Positions 20,320-31,700 of a DNA stretch of 64,000 nt are shown here, in pieces (position 1 is the stretch's first letter; every line of letters begins with the position of its first letter). The position numbers and the translations under genes were made by a program. The DNA is taken from contig RPFO01000103.1 in the NCBI GenBank assembly GCA_009746045.1, positions 412,070-476,069 on the forward strand. Reading direction: 5' to 3'. The DNA comes from Mesostigma viride. Its lineage: Eukaryota; Streptophyta; Mesostigmatophyceae; Mesostigmatales; Mesostigmataceae. Below the pieces are notes generated by a model that did not search any database, was not told where the DNA came from, and saw only the letters and a list, made by a program, of their open reading frames with translations.

Positions 20320-21012
20320 TCAAAGACTGACATTATGCTCCGTCAAGTCCGATGTTTTTTGCAACGTCACCCACATCTGTTCGGTGCTGCCCCTTGGCAC
20401 AAGCTCTACAAACAGGTCGTGGACCGGCTGGATCGCATAGTATCTCCGCACATCTGAACCCTGTGATGCCAGATCTCCTTTGCGGCCGTTCCGAGCTTGG
20501 CACTGGATTTGTTGCCCACATCGTCGCGTCGCTGCAGCAACACGATGTTTTCTGGCATCCGCGGGCTTTTGGTTCCCGCCGCACATTTGAAAGTGCTGTC
20601 CTCCGGCTTTTTGCCTTTGCACCGTGTGCAGTTCTTGGACGTTTGGAATCATGGCATGGCTAACGTGATGACTGACTAGCTACCTTTTCAGTGGTTTTCC
20701 ATTTGCGGGTATTTCCTCGTAAATGGTGGGAGAGCGATCGCAGCAATGGTGCTCACCACTAGACACTCCCGGCCAGTTAGGCTCGAAACACACGCCCTGA
20801 TCAAGCATGCTGTTTCCGGCCCCACCGTCTAGGTCATCTAGTCGCTCTACACGTACGCCAGCCATAATTTCAATGCACAAGGATACACATTTCCATCACC
20901 ATTCATCTTCATCATCCTGAACGACTCGAACACGCGGACAAGATAACGGCAGGCTCGAGCTACCATGGTCCGGATTCTCCCGATTTCTGGCCTGCGCTGG
21001 TTGTCTCCTTGA
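20320..21012 (-). mobile_element. TCAAGGAGAC-family transposon, 693 bp, with 5-bp target duplication
   Basis: The element is flanked by TATGG on both sides (20315-20319 and 21013-21017). It begins (minus strand) TCAAGGAGACAACCAGCGC and ends GACATTATG...GTCTTTGA-type on the same strand, so its tips TCAAGGAGAC and TCAAAGAC are short imperfect inverted repeats. The empty site can be recognised because the interrupted host repeat has a second, uninterrupted copy at about 21187-21240. It carries an open stretch with CTRCKGKKPE, a possible zinc-knuckle, and another frame open for 110 codons (20320-20652). I do not recognise a transposase, so it is probably non-autonomous. Confidence 0.75.
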
Positions 21013-21017
21013 TATGG

Positions 21018-21310
21018 TTTTCAATACATTCTGGGCGACAACCTGCAGGTGGTTGGTGTAAACTGCCACCTACTCTGGATGCACAAAGTTCTGAAGTGCG
21101 GCATTAATTAATTAATTAGGAACATAACTGGATTAGGACCCGATTTCTGGCCTGCGCTGGTTGTCTCCTTGATAACTGGGAGTACATGTAGCACATATCC
21201 CTGAGAAGGGGCACATGGCTTTTAATAGTACATTCTGGGCTACTTCCTGCAAGGGTACGATGTAAACTATACACCTGCCCTGGGTGCACAAAGTGCACCT
21301 GCACCATGCA
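21018..21310. repeat. duplicated host repeat around the transposon insertion
   Basis: The halves 20290-20319 plus 21018-21110, and the intact copy at 21187-21310, share CACATATCCCTGAGAAGGGG and ACATTCTGGGC and TGCACAAAGT. A TCAAGGAGAC terminus sits at 21145-21175. Confidence 0.6.
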
Positions 21311-22529
21311 CTATGTATTCCAGCAGCGAGTGTGCAGACATAGGGTGGAAGACCAGCATGGCTATACAAAAGCTAGGGCATGGCTTCTCATCAGAGAGTG
21401 ACTCTCTGCATAGGCAGAGCTTGGCTAAATTCTTAATGCAGCATCCGTGGGGAGTCCCGTTATAGGAAAAGCTTGGCTAAATTCTTAACGCACAATCCAT
21501 GGGGGGCCCATTATGGGCGCACATGCGCGTAGGCCACGCATGCATGTGAGGCTAAGCCCGACTAAGCTACACTACTGCTATACATTCCCTAGACTGAGGT
21601 CGCGGAGGTGGTAGGGGGCGCCTGCCAGGGCTTGTGGTCGACGTGGATGACGTGCCCCCCTCCAGTATACCGGTTTCCCCCCTGCGCTCTGCCGGAGCTG
21701 AAGGTAGGCCTAGGTAGGCCATAGCTCGCGTCGCCGCTGTTGCTGGGCCAGGGTCAAGTCGTCGTCCAGCGTGTATAGGAAGTCCTCCAGAGCTTCTTGC
21801 GGCATTTAAGAAACGACAGCTTATCCGACATGTACTTAAAGGTGAGGAGCAGGGGAGCCGGGCCAGCCTTACCCCGTGCGCGGGGAACTAAGGCGGACAG
21901 CCGACATATCCGCAGCTCACCACAAGTGCGGCATGTCTGGGTAGAACTCCCCTCAGTAGCACGCAGTCAGCATATTTTGACCTGGGAAACCTAACATAAT
22001 CTGTTGACCTACATGACGTTGCCGTACGTCTAAGATGGATGCCACTGCAGGAGCGTCCATGTTTCCACCCCCGTAGGTGAGAAACGGGGATGGCCCATCC
22101 GTGGATAGAGACGCGTTGCTGACACATGAGTAAATCAAGTGAGACAACTATACATATGTTGTATGCCTTGATGTTGATCTATAAAAAATGTATCCAGAGG
22201 GCAGGGCCTACGGATATAATCTAAGCGTTTGCATGCGTGCCTAGAACAGTATTGTCAGATTTCAGATTTGATATCAGTTTCTGAAAATATTAACTGTGGG
22301 CCGGCTCGAGCATATCATTGTGTATCCATGGTCCGGATTCTCCTAGTTTCTGGCCTGCGCTGGTTGTCTCCTTGATATCATTGTGAACATGCTCAACCAC
22401 GGTCAATGGATAGCGAAATACTGCGCTCTGTGATTATTCCCCAATACAGAATACATGCCGTGGCGTACGGGATCCTTGCTAAGTCAAGGCGTGTGTGCTC
22501 AGGAGGTTAATAAAAACCCATGGCAATAA
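21311..22529. other. spacer 3' of the LRR gene, repeat remnants only
   Basis: Two LINE-tail-like pieces (GCTAAATTCTTAA... then CCRTGGGGxG) lie at about 21422-21465 and 21472-21515. A short TCAAGGAGAC-family remnant at 22324-22376 is flanked by TATCATTGTG. No gene seen. Confidence 0.5.
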
Positions 22530-24449
22530 CTAATACCAGATGAGATGATGGACAACGTTGCAGCGGTCCAAGTTCAACATGCGAAGGCCATCGGGGGTCA
22601 CGTCGCAGCCCCTAATATCCAGAAATGTCAGCCGCGGGCAACCCCGCACGATGGCTCGTAGCCCGACGTCCGTGACCGCAGCCGACGACAGCTTCAGCGT
22701 GCGCAGCTGCACGCATGCCCGCCCGACGGCCACGAGCGACTCATCCGTGATGTTGTGGCAGGCGGAGAGGTCCAGGTGTACCAGCTGGCCCGCGAGAGGG
22801 CCCGCGAGCAGCGACCCCACGTGCTTGTCCGAGACCGTCTCACAGTTGGTGACCAAGAGCGACCGCAGGCGCGCGCACTTGCGGCCGATGGCCCGCCAGC
22901 CCACGTGAAAGCACGCGTTCCAGACGTGAAGGTTCTCCAACTGCACGCACTTCTGGACGATGGCACGCAGAAGCGCCTTGTCCATGTGGCCCACCTCAAC
23001 CGACCGCAACCGGGCGCAGCTGCGGGCGACCGCGGCAGCCTCGGCTTTGTTCATGGATTCGTCCATGACCATGTTGACGCGGAGCTCCTCGAGCCGCTCG
23101 CAGAGCTCGCCCGCGAGGATCAAACTGGCCGCCGTCACGCCGATGCACGCCCGGACGTCCAGGTGGCGCAGCCGCAGGCAGCGCCGGGCGACCGCGCTTA
23201 TGCCGACGTCGGTCACCCGGGGGCACGCCAGCACGGACAGGTGCTCCAACTCGTGGCACCGGTCCGCCAGCATGATCACGCTGGCATCCGTAACGTCCGA
23301 GAGATAGGCGACCGCCAGGTGGCGCAGCCCCGGGCACCCACTCGTCAGCGCGTCGATGACCTCGTCGTCCATCTCCGGCCCGCCCCCCGCGTCCAGGTGG
23401 CGCAATTTCGGGCAACGGGCTGCCAATTGGATCATGGTCTCCCGGCGGACGTGCCGCAGCCCCCCAACGCTCAAGTACTGCAGGTCCGGGCAATGCTGGG
23501 CGACGGCACGGAGGCCCAAGTCACGCACGCCGCCTGGCCCGTTGTCGCAATCATGGACGTCCAGCCCTGTGAGCGAGCGGCAACGCCTCGCGATCTCGAT
23601 TATGCTGGCGTCGGACACGACGCCCAGCCCGCCACTCACGCCCAGGTACTGTAGGCTTGGGCATCGCTCCGCCACGGCTCGTATGCTGTCATCCGTCACC
23701 TTCTTTGCACCCCCTAGTCCCAGGTGGCGGAGGTCGGCGCAGTGCCGTGCGATCGCGGACACGCTGGCGTCCGTCACGCAGGTACCCCCGACATCCAACC
23801 TCCGCAGTCCCTGGCAGTTCGCCGCGACCTGTTCGATGCTGGCGTCGGTGACGCGCCTCATCCCCCCCGCGCTTAGCTCCTTGAGGCCGGGGCAGAGCTG
23901 GGCAAGCTCAGTTATGCCTGCATCTGTGACGCGGCAGTAGCTGACGTCAACGCTGTCCAGCTCCCGGCACGAGGCCGCCAGCGCGGCCAGCAAAGCGTCA
24001 TCCATGTCCGCGCACCCTGCCAGGTTCAGGGAGCGCAGCCGCGTGCAGTGCGCGATTCCGAGCAGGGAGGGGGAGGCGATCTCTGGGCGGGCTGGACGGC
24101 CCCCCATCCAGCCCGGGATCGGTGTGCGGCACTCGAACATAGTTCCTTGATCAGAGCGCGGCCACAGAGAGAGGGTGCGCAGATTGGGGCACTTCCGGAC
24201 CAGTAAATCCAGGCCGCCTGCCGTCATGGCCACCCCGGCGATGTCTTCCCAAAACAGCTCGGAAATTTCTTCCAGGGAATCGTCCACAGCGGACTGGAAC
24301 GCGCGGCAAGCTGGGCGGAGCCGCAGCCGATCCAGCAAGGGAATCGCTGTTGCTATCTGCGCGCCAACGCCACGAACAGTCATCACGTCGGCGATGGTAA
24401 TGTTGCCGGATGACGGCAGTTCACTGCACAAGGTTTCCCCGGAGTCCAT
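22530..24449 (-). CDS. F-box-like / leucine-rich repeat protein (AMN1 type), single exon
   Basis: An uninterrupted 639-residue protein and the only intron-free gene in the window. Residues about 25-70 (GVGAQIATAIPLLDRLRLRP, then ACRAF) resemble an F-box. From about residue 75 to the end run about 20 cysteine-containing LRRs of 25-27 residues with the pattern C..L..LdvggC..VTDASI..IA, as in AMN1 and F-box/LRR adaptors. In that family the LRR solenoid selects a substrate and the F-box contacts Skp1 in an SCF ubiquitin ligase; here the F-box match is weak, so an AMN1-like scaffold is an alternative. It begins with the Met at 24449; upstream frames show no extension of homology. It is strongly GC-rich at third positions. 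Having no introns, it also has no exon-edge echoes. The target is unknown. Confidence 0.9.
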   Translation of the reverse strand: MDSGETLCSELPSSGNITIADVMTVRGVGAQIATAIPLLDRLRLRPACRAFQSAVDDSLEEISELFWEDIAGVAMTAGGLDLLVRKCPNLRTLSLWPRSDQGTMFECRTPIPGWMGGRPARPEIASPSLLGIAHCTRLRSLNLAGCADMDDALLAALAASCRELDSVDVSYCRVTDAGITELAQLCPGLKELSAGGMRRVTDASIEQVAANCQGLRRLDVGGTCVTDASVSAIARHCADLRHLGLGGAKKVTDDSIRAVAERCPSLQYLGVSGGLGVVSDASIIEIARRCRSLTGLDVHDCDNGPGGVRDLGLRAVAQHCPDLQYLSVGGLRHVRRETMIQLAARCPKLRHLDAGGGPEMDDEVIDALTSGCPGLRHLAVAYLSDVTDASVIMLADRCHELEHLSVLACPRVTDVGISAVARRCLRLRHLDVRACIGVTAASLILAGELCERLEELRVNMVMDESMNKAEAAAVARSCARLRSVEVGHMDKALLRAIVQKCVQLENLHVWNACFHVGWRAIGRKCARLRSLLVTNCETVSDKHVGSLLAGPLAGQLVHLDLSACHNITDESLVAVGRACVQLRTLKLSSAAVTDVGLRAIVRGCPRLTFLDIRGCDVTPDGLRMLNLDRCNVVHHLIWY

Positions 24450-25236
24450 GGCACGGGTTTGGCTGGTTTCGTACTTTCGGCTAAGCGGCCAGCAGACTAA
24501 ACCGCGGGTGATTAGTAAGCAATTACGAATTCGCCCAACTGCGCCTTTCTGGGGCTTGTGTCACGACAAGGGATTCTCCATGGCTAGGATGATCGCGCAA
24601 TGATGACAACAAGAACGAGCGCCATGAAGCCCTAAATTGCGCAAAAATTGAAGACCAGCAAGGTAGTTTGCGTGGAGAGCTTCGGAGGCGGCGAAATGAA
24701 CCGGCTCACGTGTGAGGCGACTATCTCGGGAACTCCAAATGACCGCTGGGAAAGTACGTATCCAGCAATCCGTCACACAAAAATAGTTTAACAGGCGTAC
24801 TTCAATGTACATCGACACCGAGCTACGATAGACATGTTGTGCGCGTTAAATCGCGGTGACCTGCCGGTTGTCCAATTTGGTTGCAAGTCCAAATTGGTCA
24901 GCCGTCAGATCCGCCATTTGCGAATGCACCAGGTTAGCAATTAAGCTCCTGTGGGCCGTGTGAGCATCCTCGCCAGTCGCAAAGCTTGGCTTGTAGCCCT
25001 CAAACAGTCACTGTCAGTCAGTCAGGTTATGGATTATTCCCACGCCGGTTGTCCGAGAGTCATTATCCTCGAGCAAATATCCTAGGAAGGTACAGCATAA
25101 TCCGTACGTAGCGTAAGACATTCTGCTATGTACTTACCAATTAACTGCTTTTAAACTAGACATAGTTCAACCAACAATATCCATGGTACGGTAGCATCTA
25201 GTACGAAGGTAGCACGAGAGGTTACCTATGTATCCT

Positions 25237-25310
25237 TTCCAAATCTCTGCTGCCCATGTGCGGTGTGGGCAACAATACTGTACTGTAACAACAACAACAA
25301 CCTTTGTATC
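25237..25310 (+). repeat. SINE-like unit with (CAA)n tail, copy 1
   Basis: A shared 39-bp core (TTCCAAATCTCTGCTGCCCA, then TGTGCGGYGTGGGCAACAA) is followed by a CAA-rich tail. The second copy is at 38392-38445. A conserved core plus a simple-repeat tail is typical of a retroposed short element. Confidence 0.6.
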
Positions 25311-27179
25311 CGTTCACCCACCGCCAAAAACCAGCGCTTGGCACCGATCGGTAGCAAGTAGCAAGTCACGTGAGCATGATGAGGGGCTGCGAAATGGGTA
25401 AAAGACCTAAAGATCTACAGTGCTCAACTGCTCATGTAAGCGGAACCGCAGACAAATGGGTAAAAGACGATATTCCAGATCGACCAGATTGGCACCGGTG
25501 ACGTTCGCCGGGTAACTAGGTATCATAAACATGGCGGCCGACGAATAGCTAGTCGGAAGTTGTGTGATTCTGGCCCTGGGTTGATAGACACCCCACATGA
25601 GGCTAATTTTGTCGGCAGAAAAAAGTTCGTTGATGGGATCGACACCGGACAGATACGTATCTATTCGGCGCCGGCACCTTTATCCGTGATGCCACCGGCT
25701 CGACCGCGGCAGGTGGTCCGTCATCGCGCCATGGATGATGTCCTTGCTCGAGGACAAAACTGCTAAAGAACATGCAGCAGCTGCCATGGCTGCCCGTCGG
25801 CGGTCGCTTAGGAGGCCTTTGAGGCCGGCGACGCCCACCTGCATGCTCACTTCCCTCAGGGAAGTCTTCCTCGTCGCAGCGAAGGTAGCTCATGACTAAG
25901 GATGACAACCCGCAAATATTCAACCGCCAGGTCAAGCAGCGTTCCGACTTGGAATAGACGACCTTGTCCACGGCTGATCACTGGGCAGATAAAGTTCTTG
26001 ACAGCGTGCCAAGAACTTGAGAACCGCGGCCAAAATGTTCTTTGGTATATAAGCGCACACCATGCCAAGATATATATGCGAAAATCGGGGTGGCCGTCGG
26101 CACCAAAACGGCGGACGTCCAATGCAACTGGGCGTCGACAGCGGTGCTCGTTTTCGTGGGCGTTGGCGACGAGCTCGGGTGTGGAACCTTACCCTGAGTT
26201 GCGAGCTAGGTACCTAGATCGGGATTCGGGAGGGATCAGGCTTGGATCAGAGCGAGAAGGTTGGCATCCGGAGGAGTAATGCTTCTGGCAGGTCGATACA
26301 TGTTTTTCGAGGCTTCTTGTTGGTGGCATGGCCGAAACTTTCGTGATATTGCGTGATAGCGATGAATTTATATATCAGCTTGAATAGATCTCGAGAGGAC
26401 GCTTCTATTGTGACCGAAAAGGAGCTCAGACGGAAAAGGAGCTCCACCGTCTGGCCAGCCACGTGTGGCTGAGTGGATAACTTGCATGTGTTCAGTTCTT
26501 GTACATGCCGGTTGTCATGCATGCACATCGCACGTCAGTACTTGGAATCAAGCCGCCGGCCCAGACAAACTGAAAGGCATTTTGTCGCATGCAAGCTTAG
26601 CTAGGTCCCACGGTGCATCATGCATGCTGTCATCAGCCCTCCATGTGTGCGCTCCAGCATGACAACTAAAATCCATGCAGCTGGGCCCATGCATTCATGG
26701 CCACTGCTGTATATATCCCCTAGCTCGACCGGACATGGCCCAAGTACACTTCGATCAAATGGCCGGCCCAGCATGCATGCACGCACATGCATTAATTAAT
26801 TAATAAGCACGTGACTCACGTACGTGGGTGCCAATACAGAGTAAAAGAACCTTCCACCCTATATAAACAACGAGGAGGGAGGGCGCCCTAGCTTCTCTCA
26901 CTGCCGCGAGTGGGCAGGCCACAGAGTGCTCTCTCGATCCACAGCACCGGGCCGGTGCCGGGCCGCAACACTGTGGGTGCAATACAACCAATGAAATACC
27001 CTAGGTAGGCTGACGCTTAGCGCACATGCATATATGGCGATATCACGTCGATCCAGCCAGGGAGCGCATGTGCACGTTTGTCGTCAGAAAGCAACAAACG
27101 TGAAAACGCTAGCTGCCCATGCAAATCTGAGATTCCGCGGAACACGTACAGAAAGTAAGAAAGCCTAGAAGCTACCAGC

Positions 27180-27235
27180 AAGGAATCGAATTAACACAGG
27201 ACCTTTGGCATGATTTCGCGGCTGTGCATGTGAGG
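27180..27235 (-). repeat. tRNA-like (SINE) remnant, copy 1
   Basis: Shares ACACAGGACCTxTxGCATGA then TTTCxxGGCT with 48705-48750. On the minus strand this resembles a tRNA anticodon-to-T-arm segment; the other copy has TGTTCGAATCC, a B-box-like motif. The stems do not pair well, so this is a remnant rather than a tRNA gene. Confidence 0.4.
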
Positions 27236-27996
27236 GATCTCCTGATCCGAAGGCATCTCACTTAATGTTTTGAAACAGCCCAACTGCGAAAAACCTCTTT
27301 ACCGTCCGGAGAGGGGTGCCAATATGTCCGATATTGCCGAATCTATAGAAGATGACATGCTTATGATATATGCACATGCAGACGTACAGGACAACCATAA
27401 TGATTACAAGTGTCAGCGCTGCACATGTCAGTATTAACTAATTGATGCAAAGGTACATGGCTAAACATTCAAGCATGGCTGAACATACAAATCTTTCAGA
27501 ACATCCTGTACATTCTGGCTTCGAGTGTGCACTACAAAGTACAGACATTCAATTCAGCTCCTTACGTTACTTGCTGGCCCGTGCCAGGCCAGTCACTGGC
27601 CACGGTACATGATCGACATGTATGAAGCAATCTGCACTTGCAGCCGCATATGCAGCAAATTCATCCTGATTGCGACTTCTCCCACATAAGCTAAAATGTG
27701 GCTATAGATCAGCTGGTAATGAAGTTGCTCTTATTAACAGCTCAATTAGCGCCACTTGAGTCTGTCTATCAACACCACGAGCAATTAACACCTGACTGCA
27801 TCTATTATACTAGACTACCAACTACTTCACAAGAATTTTGTGTTCTGTGACCTCGGACGCGCACGGGGCCGTGAATTATGTATCAGTTACCGCGTTGCCG
27901 AATCATCTTATGAGGATTCCGTGTTGGCGTGTTCCACATCCTCGCAACAAGGGCATTGACAGAATTAAGGGGCACAAAGAAGCCACCAAAGGCCTC

Positions 27997-28662
27997 CTAT
28001 GCTGCTCGCTTCTCGTCGGGAAACAAGAAGCCGAGCCCAAACAACCTCGCAAATTGCTTCGCCCACGCCACCAACCGCGCCCATACGCCCCCTGACACCT
28101 TCTGTGCACCCCCTTGCCCCGGCGAGCCCTCCGGACCCTTGCCCAGGAACCCTCCGAATACTTTCTTCTGCTGCCGGTACGCCTCGGCCTCCTCGGCTCG
28201 AACCAGCTGCAGCTCTGCTTTGATGCCAGAATCGTTGGGTGCTAACGCCGCCGCAGCCGTGAGGTCTGCGCGGGCTTCCTCCGTCTGGCCCAGCAGCCGG
28301 CGTGCACGGCCCCGCCGGAAGAGGGCCTTCACGTTGTTGGGCTCCTCGGTCAGCACCTGAGGTGATAGTCCAAGTTGACATGGGGTGAAAGGGTTGCGTG
28401 CATGGGTGGTGCCCAACAAAAGGTAAGGTAGCGGGAAGGGGCAGGGGAAAAAGGGCCAGAGCGTTGCTGGGATGTTCCGCCAGGGCCTGGTTCGAGATCA
28501 AGGATGACAATGTGCATGGGTGGCAGAAAACAAGTAAACGTGAAATGGTGACGTATGCGTGGTTTTGTAAATGAATTAGATGACCATCACAAGTACAAGT
28601 ATAATTGGTCCATGGAGTGTTATCCCAGTTCCAGTTCCAGTTCCAGTTCCAGTTATGATAAC

Positions 28663-28712
<50 letters not shown>

Positions 28713-31700
28713 TTAACCTGATATGCATTGGCAAAAGTTACTTTGCGTCGGCAATATATGCAGTATGTTAATGACAGCGCTCACGTAACTTAAGGCTCTG
28801 CAGCGCGGCCTCTGTGCATCCCCCCCAGCTTGCGATTGCACAGCGCCCGGCTGAAGTGACAAAAATGACGATAGTGCTGAGTAACAACTGTAGTAAACAA
28901 GATCATGCTTACATACACGTATGACGATGCCATTACCAGGGTTGGGCGCGGGAGTTGACGTAGCGTGACCCCTTAAAGCCCGATCCCGATTATTACCGTA
29001 GTGGTAACAACAACAACAACAACAACAATGACAGCTATTACCGTGGTGGTAACAACAACAATGACAATAGTAGACGAAACAGCGCTCACGCACGTGCGTG
29101 CTCTGCAGCGCTGCCTCGGTGTACTCGCCCAGCTTCAGCTTGCACAGCGCCAGGTTGAGGTGGCACGGCCGCGTGACCGCCTGCGCTTGCGCCGCATGGG
29201 TCTCCATTAGCTGGAACATGACGTCCTCGTCCAGGTAGGACAATGCCTGCGTTGAATAGGGGGTATAGGGAGGGAGATATAGGAAGATAGGGAGTTAGCT
29301 GTGCGTCTCCGTCAGCTGGAACACCACGTCTTTGTCCAGGGAGGACAATGCCTGTAATACGAACAAACTGCTATAGGGAACAAAGACTTAGGAGTAGAAC
29401 CATGCATCTCCGTCAGCCTGGAACGTGACGTCTTCATCCAGATCAGGGTTTAGGGTTTAGGGTTTAGGGTTTAGGGTTTTGCGACGACCCCTCGAGAGTA
29501 AATCCTTATCCACCTTTGCTTCCCCGGAGACCTGGGCATGTTTTACCCCTTCCCAAGCTCAAATGAATTCTTCTCTTGTCTTGAATGGATGAATGAATTC
29601 TTCCCAACTAAGTCGGTGCTAGTTGCTACTCCGCCACCTCTACCCGCGCCAAGCCAAAGGATCGTGCTACCATCCAACAAAGCGAGTTACCCATGCCAGT
29701 GTAACCCATGCTACTACTCCTGCACTTCTATACTTACATAGTATTAATTAATTTATTTACTACCCACATCTGTTTATGCCTATCCCACCCTTCGAAAACC
29801 AAAAACTACATCTTGTGAGAGCGCAATCTCCCCATCCTCATTTCATCGCCCCATCACAGTCCCATCACCCCATCACCCTTCCATCATCCGATCACACTTC
29901 CATGACTTCCATCACAGAGCGGAGCCTGGAATCTCACTGTGGTGAAAAAGAAAAAACAAAGACGCTGCTGTTTTGCTGCCAGCCTTTATCCTACAGCCAG
30001 TAGTAAGTACATTCAGACGACGTGGTGTCGCAAAGTCTCCAAGACAGAAAGGCCAATCATATGTCTCAAACAATGCGTCCGTTGATGTCTGCATCAATGC
30101 TTCCATGCAAGTGCCAGCTTCAACCACCACCCCGCAATAATCTTCCTAACAACGGCATTACTCCAACGACAACAACACTTTAAGTTAAGTCGTCATGATG
30201 ACATGTAGCTATGACCTTCACCCACCATCTCGTAGTGTTGCGCTGCGCCTGCCCAGTCGGCCTCGGCACACGCGGCGTTGCCCAGCAAACGCTCCGCGTT
30301 GGCCGCTTCAAGACGCTCCTCAAACAGCATCATGGAGCGCGGCTTGCCCTGCCAAAATCAACGCAAACAGCATGGCAATCAGTAGCGACTTAACAAAACA
30401 TCATCAGGCTGCTAGGAAAGGGCCTCCACAGGTCACAGCACACCTCCTAAATGCTGCACTAGGCACAATGCACGGCTCCGTTCACTATGCCGTCCAGGCT
30501 CCGTACGGACCTCAGGCGCCGCACCAGTGGGTACAGGCTGGCCCGGAATCCACAAGGTCTGAAGAACCACTTCCAAATAGCAACTTTTGAATTACAACTT
30601 CCGAGTCACGGTACTAACATCCCAGTAGTCGGCTCAGTGCCTGTACGTGACCAGACCCCCACCACCAGCAGACGGCGCGGTGCCCACGTGGCCAGTGCTA
30701 GTACCTATTATTGCCTATCGGCAGGCCTGTCCCCCTTTGAGAACAGATCGCAGGTCAAGTATAAAATGATCAACAATAAGATGATGAGGTATGAAATGGT
30801 GAGGTAAAAAATGATAATGTATAAAATGATTAGGTATAAATTGAGCAATCGCTCATGAAGTATATCATTGATGAGCTCCACCTCGCACACCAGGTGTCAT
30901 ATGCACCATACATCCTAACAAATGCTATCATAGTCTCAAAACAGAGCTATAGTTTCATAACTAAATATAGAAGCAGCTTACCTCCGCCTCCCCGCTGCTG
31001 AAGGAGATGAGCTCTACCTCGTACACCAGGTGCGAGTCGGGCGGCACTGAGGGGAAGGAGAAGTGCCCCGCCTTGCCGTAGCCATACTCCGGCCCCACAT
31101 TCAGCAGGCAGCGCTCGCCTTTACGCATGCTACCGAGCGCGGCCTTGACACCGCGCAGGCCACGGCCCTCCTGGTCCTCTGGTGGTGAACAGGGGGATTG
31201 GGTAAAGAGTTGAGATAGGATGTAGGCAGCATACATAAGGATGAGATAGGATGGAGGCAGCATACATAAGGATGAGATAGGATGGAGGCAGCATACATAA
31301 GGATGAGATAGGATGTAGGCAGCATACATAAGGATGAGATAGGATGGAGGCACCATACATAAGGATGAGATAGGATGGAGGCAGCATACATAAGGATGAG
31401 ATAGGATGGAGGCAGCATACATAAGGATGAGATAGGATGGAGGCACCATACATAAGGATGAGATAGGATAGCGCAGGCCACGGCCCTCCTGGTCCTCTCA
31501 TCGTAAATGGGGGGGGTTAGGGTTTAGGGTTTAGGGTGGGCAGCAAACACGGTGGTAAAGAGACCATCAGGGTAAGGGGGGGGGGTTGGAACAACCATGG
31601 CGCATGGGGGGGGGGGGGGAACAAATGGGGCATGTGTGTGTGTGGGGAGGAGCATAAGTAAGGCATGGGGAATGGAGTGACCAAGGGGCGTGGGGAGTGG

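Larger units (their letters stand above)
24450..27996. other. 3.5-kb intergenic region with no recognisable gene
   Basis: No open frame here resembles a family I know and none is long. It contains a SINE-like unit at 25237-25310 and a tRNA-like remnant at 27180-27235. It ends at the TWD1 stop codon. Either a gene I do not recognise or pure spacer. Confidence 0.5.

Noticed and set aside
22755-23654. A 299-codon plus-strand open frame opposite the LRR gene
   Set aside because: It is the antisense shadow of a GC-rich LRR coding sequence. The minus-strand product has clear repeat periodicity; this one has none.
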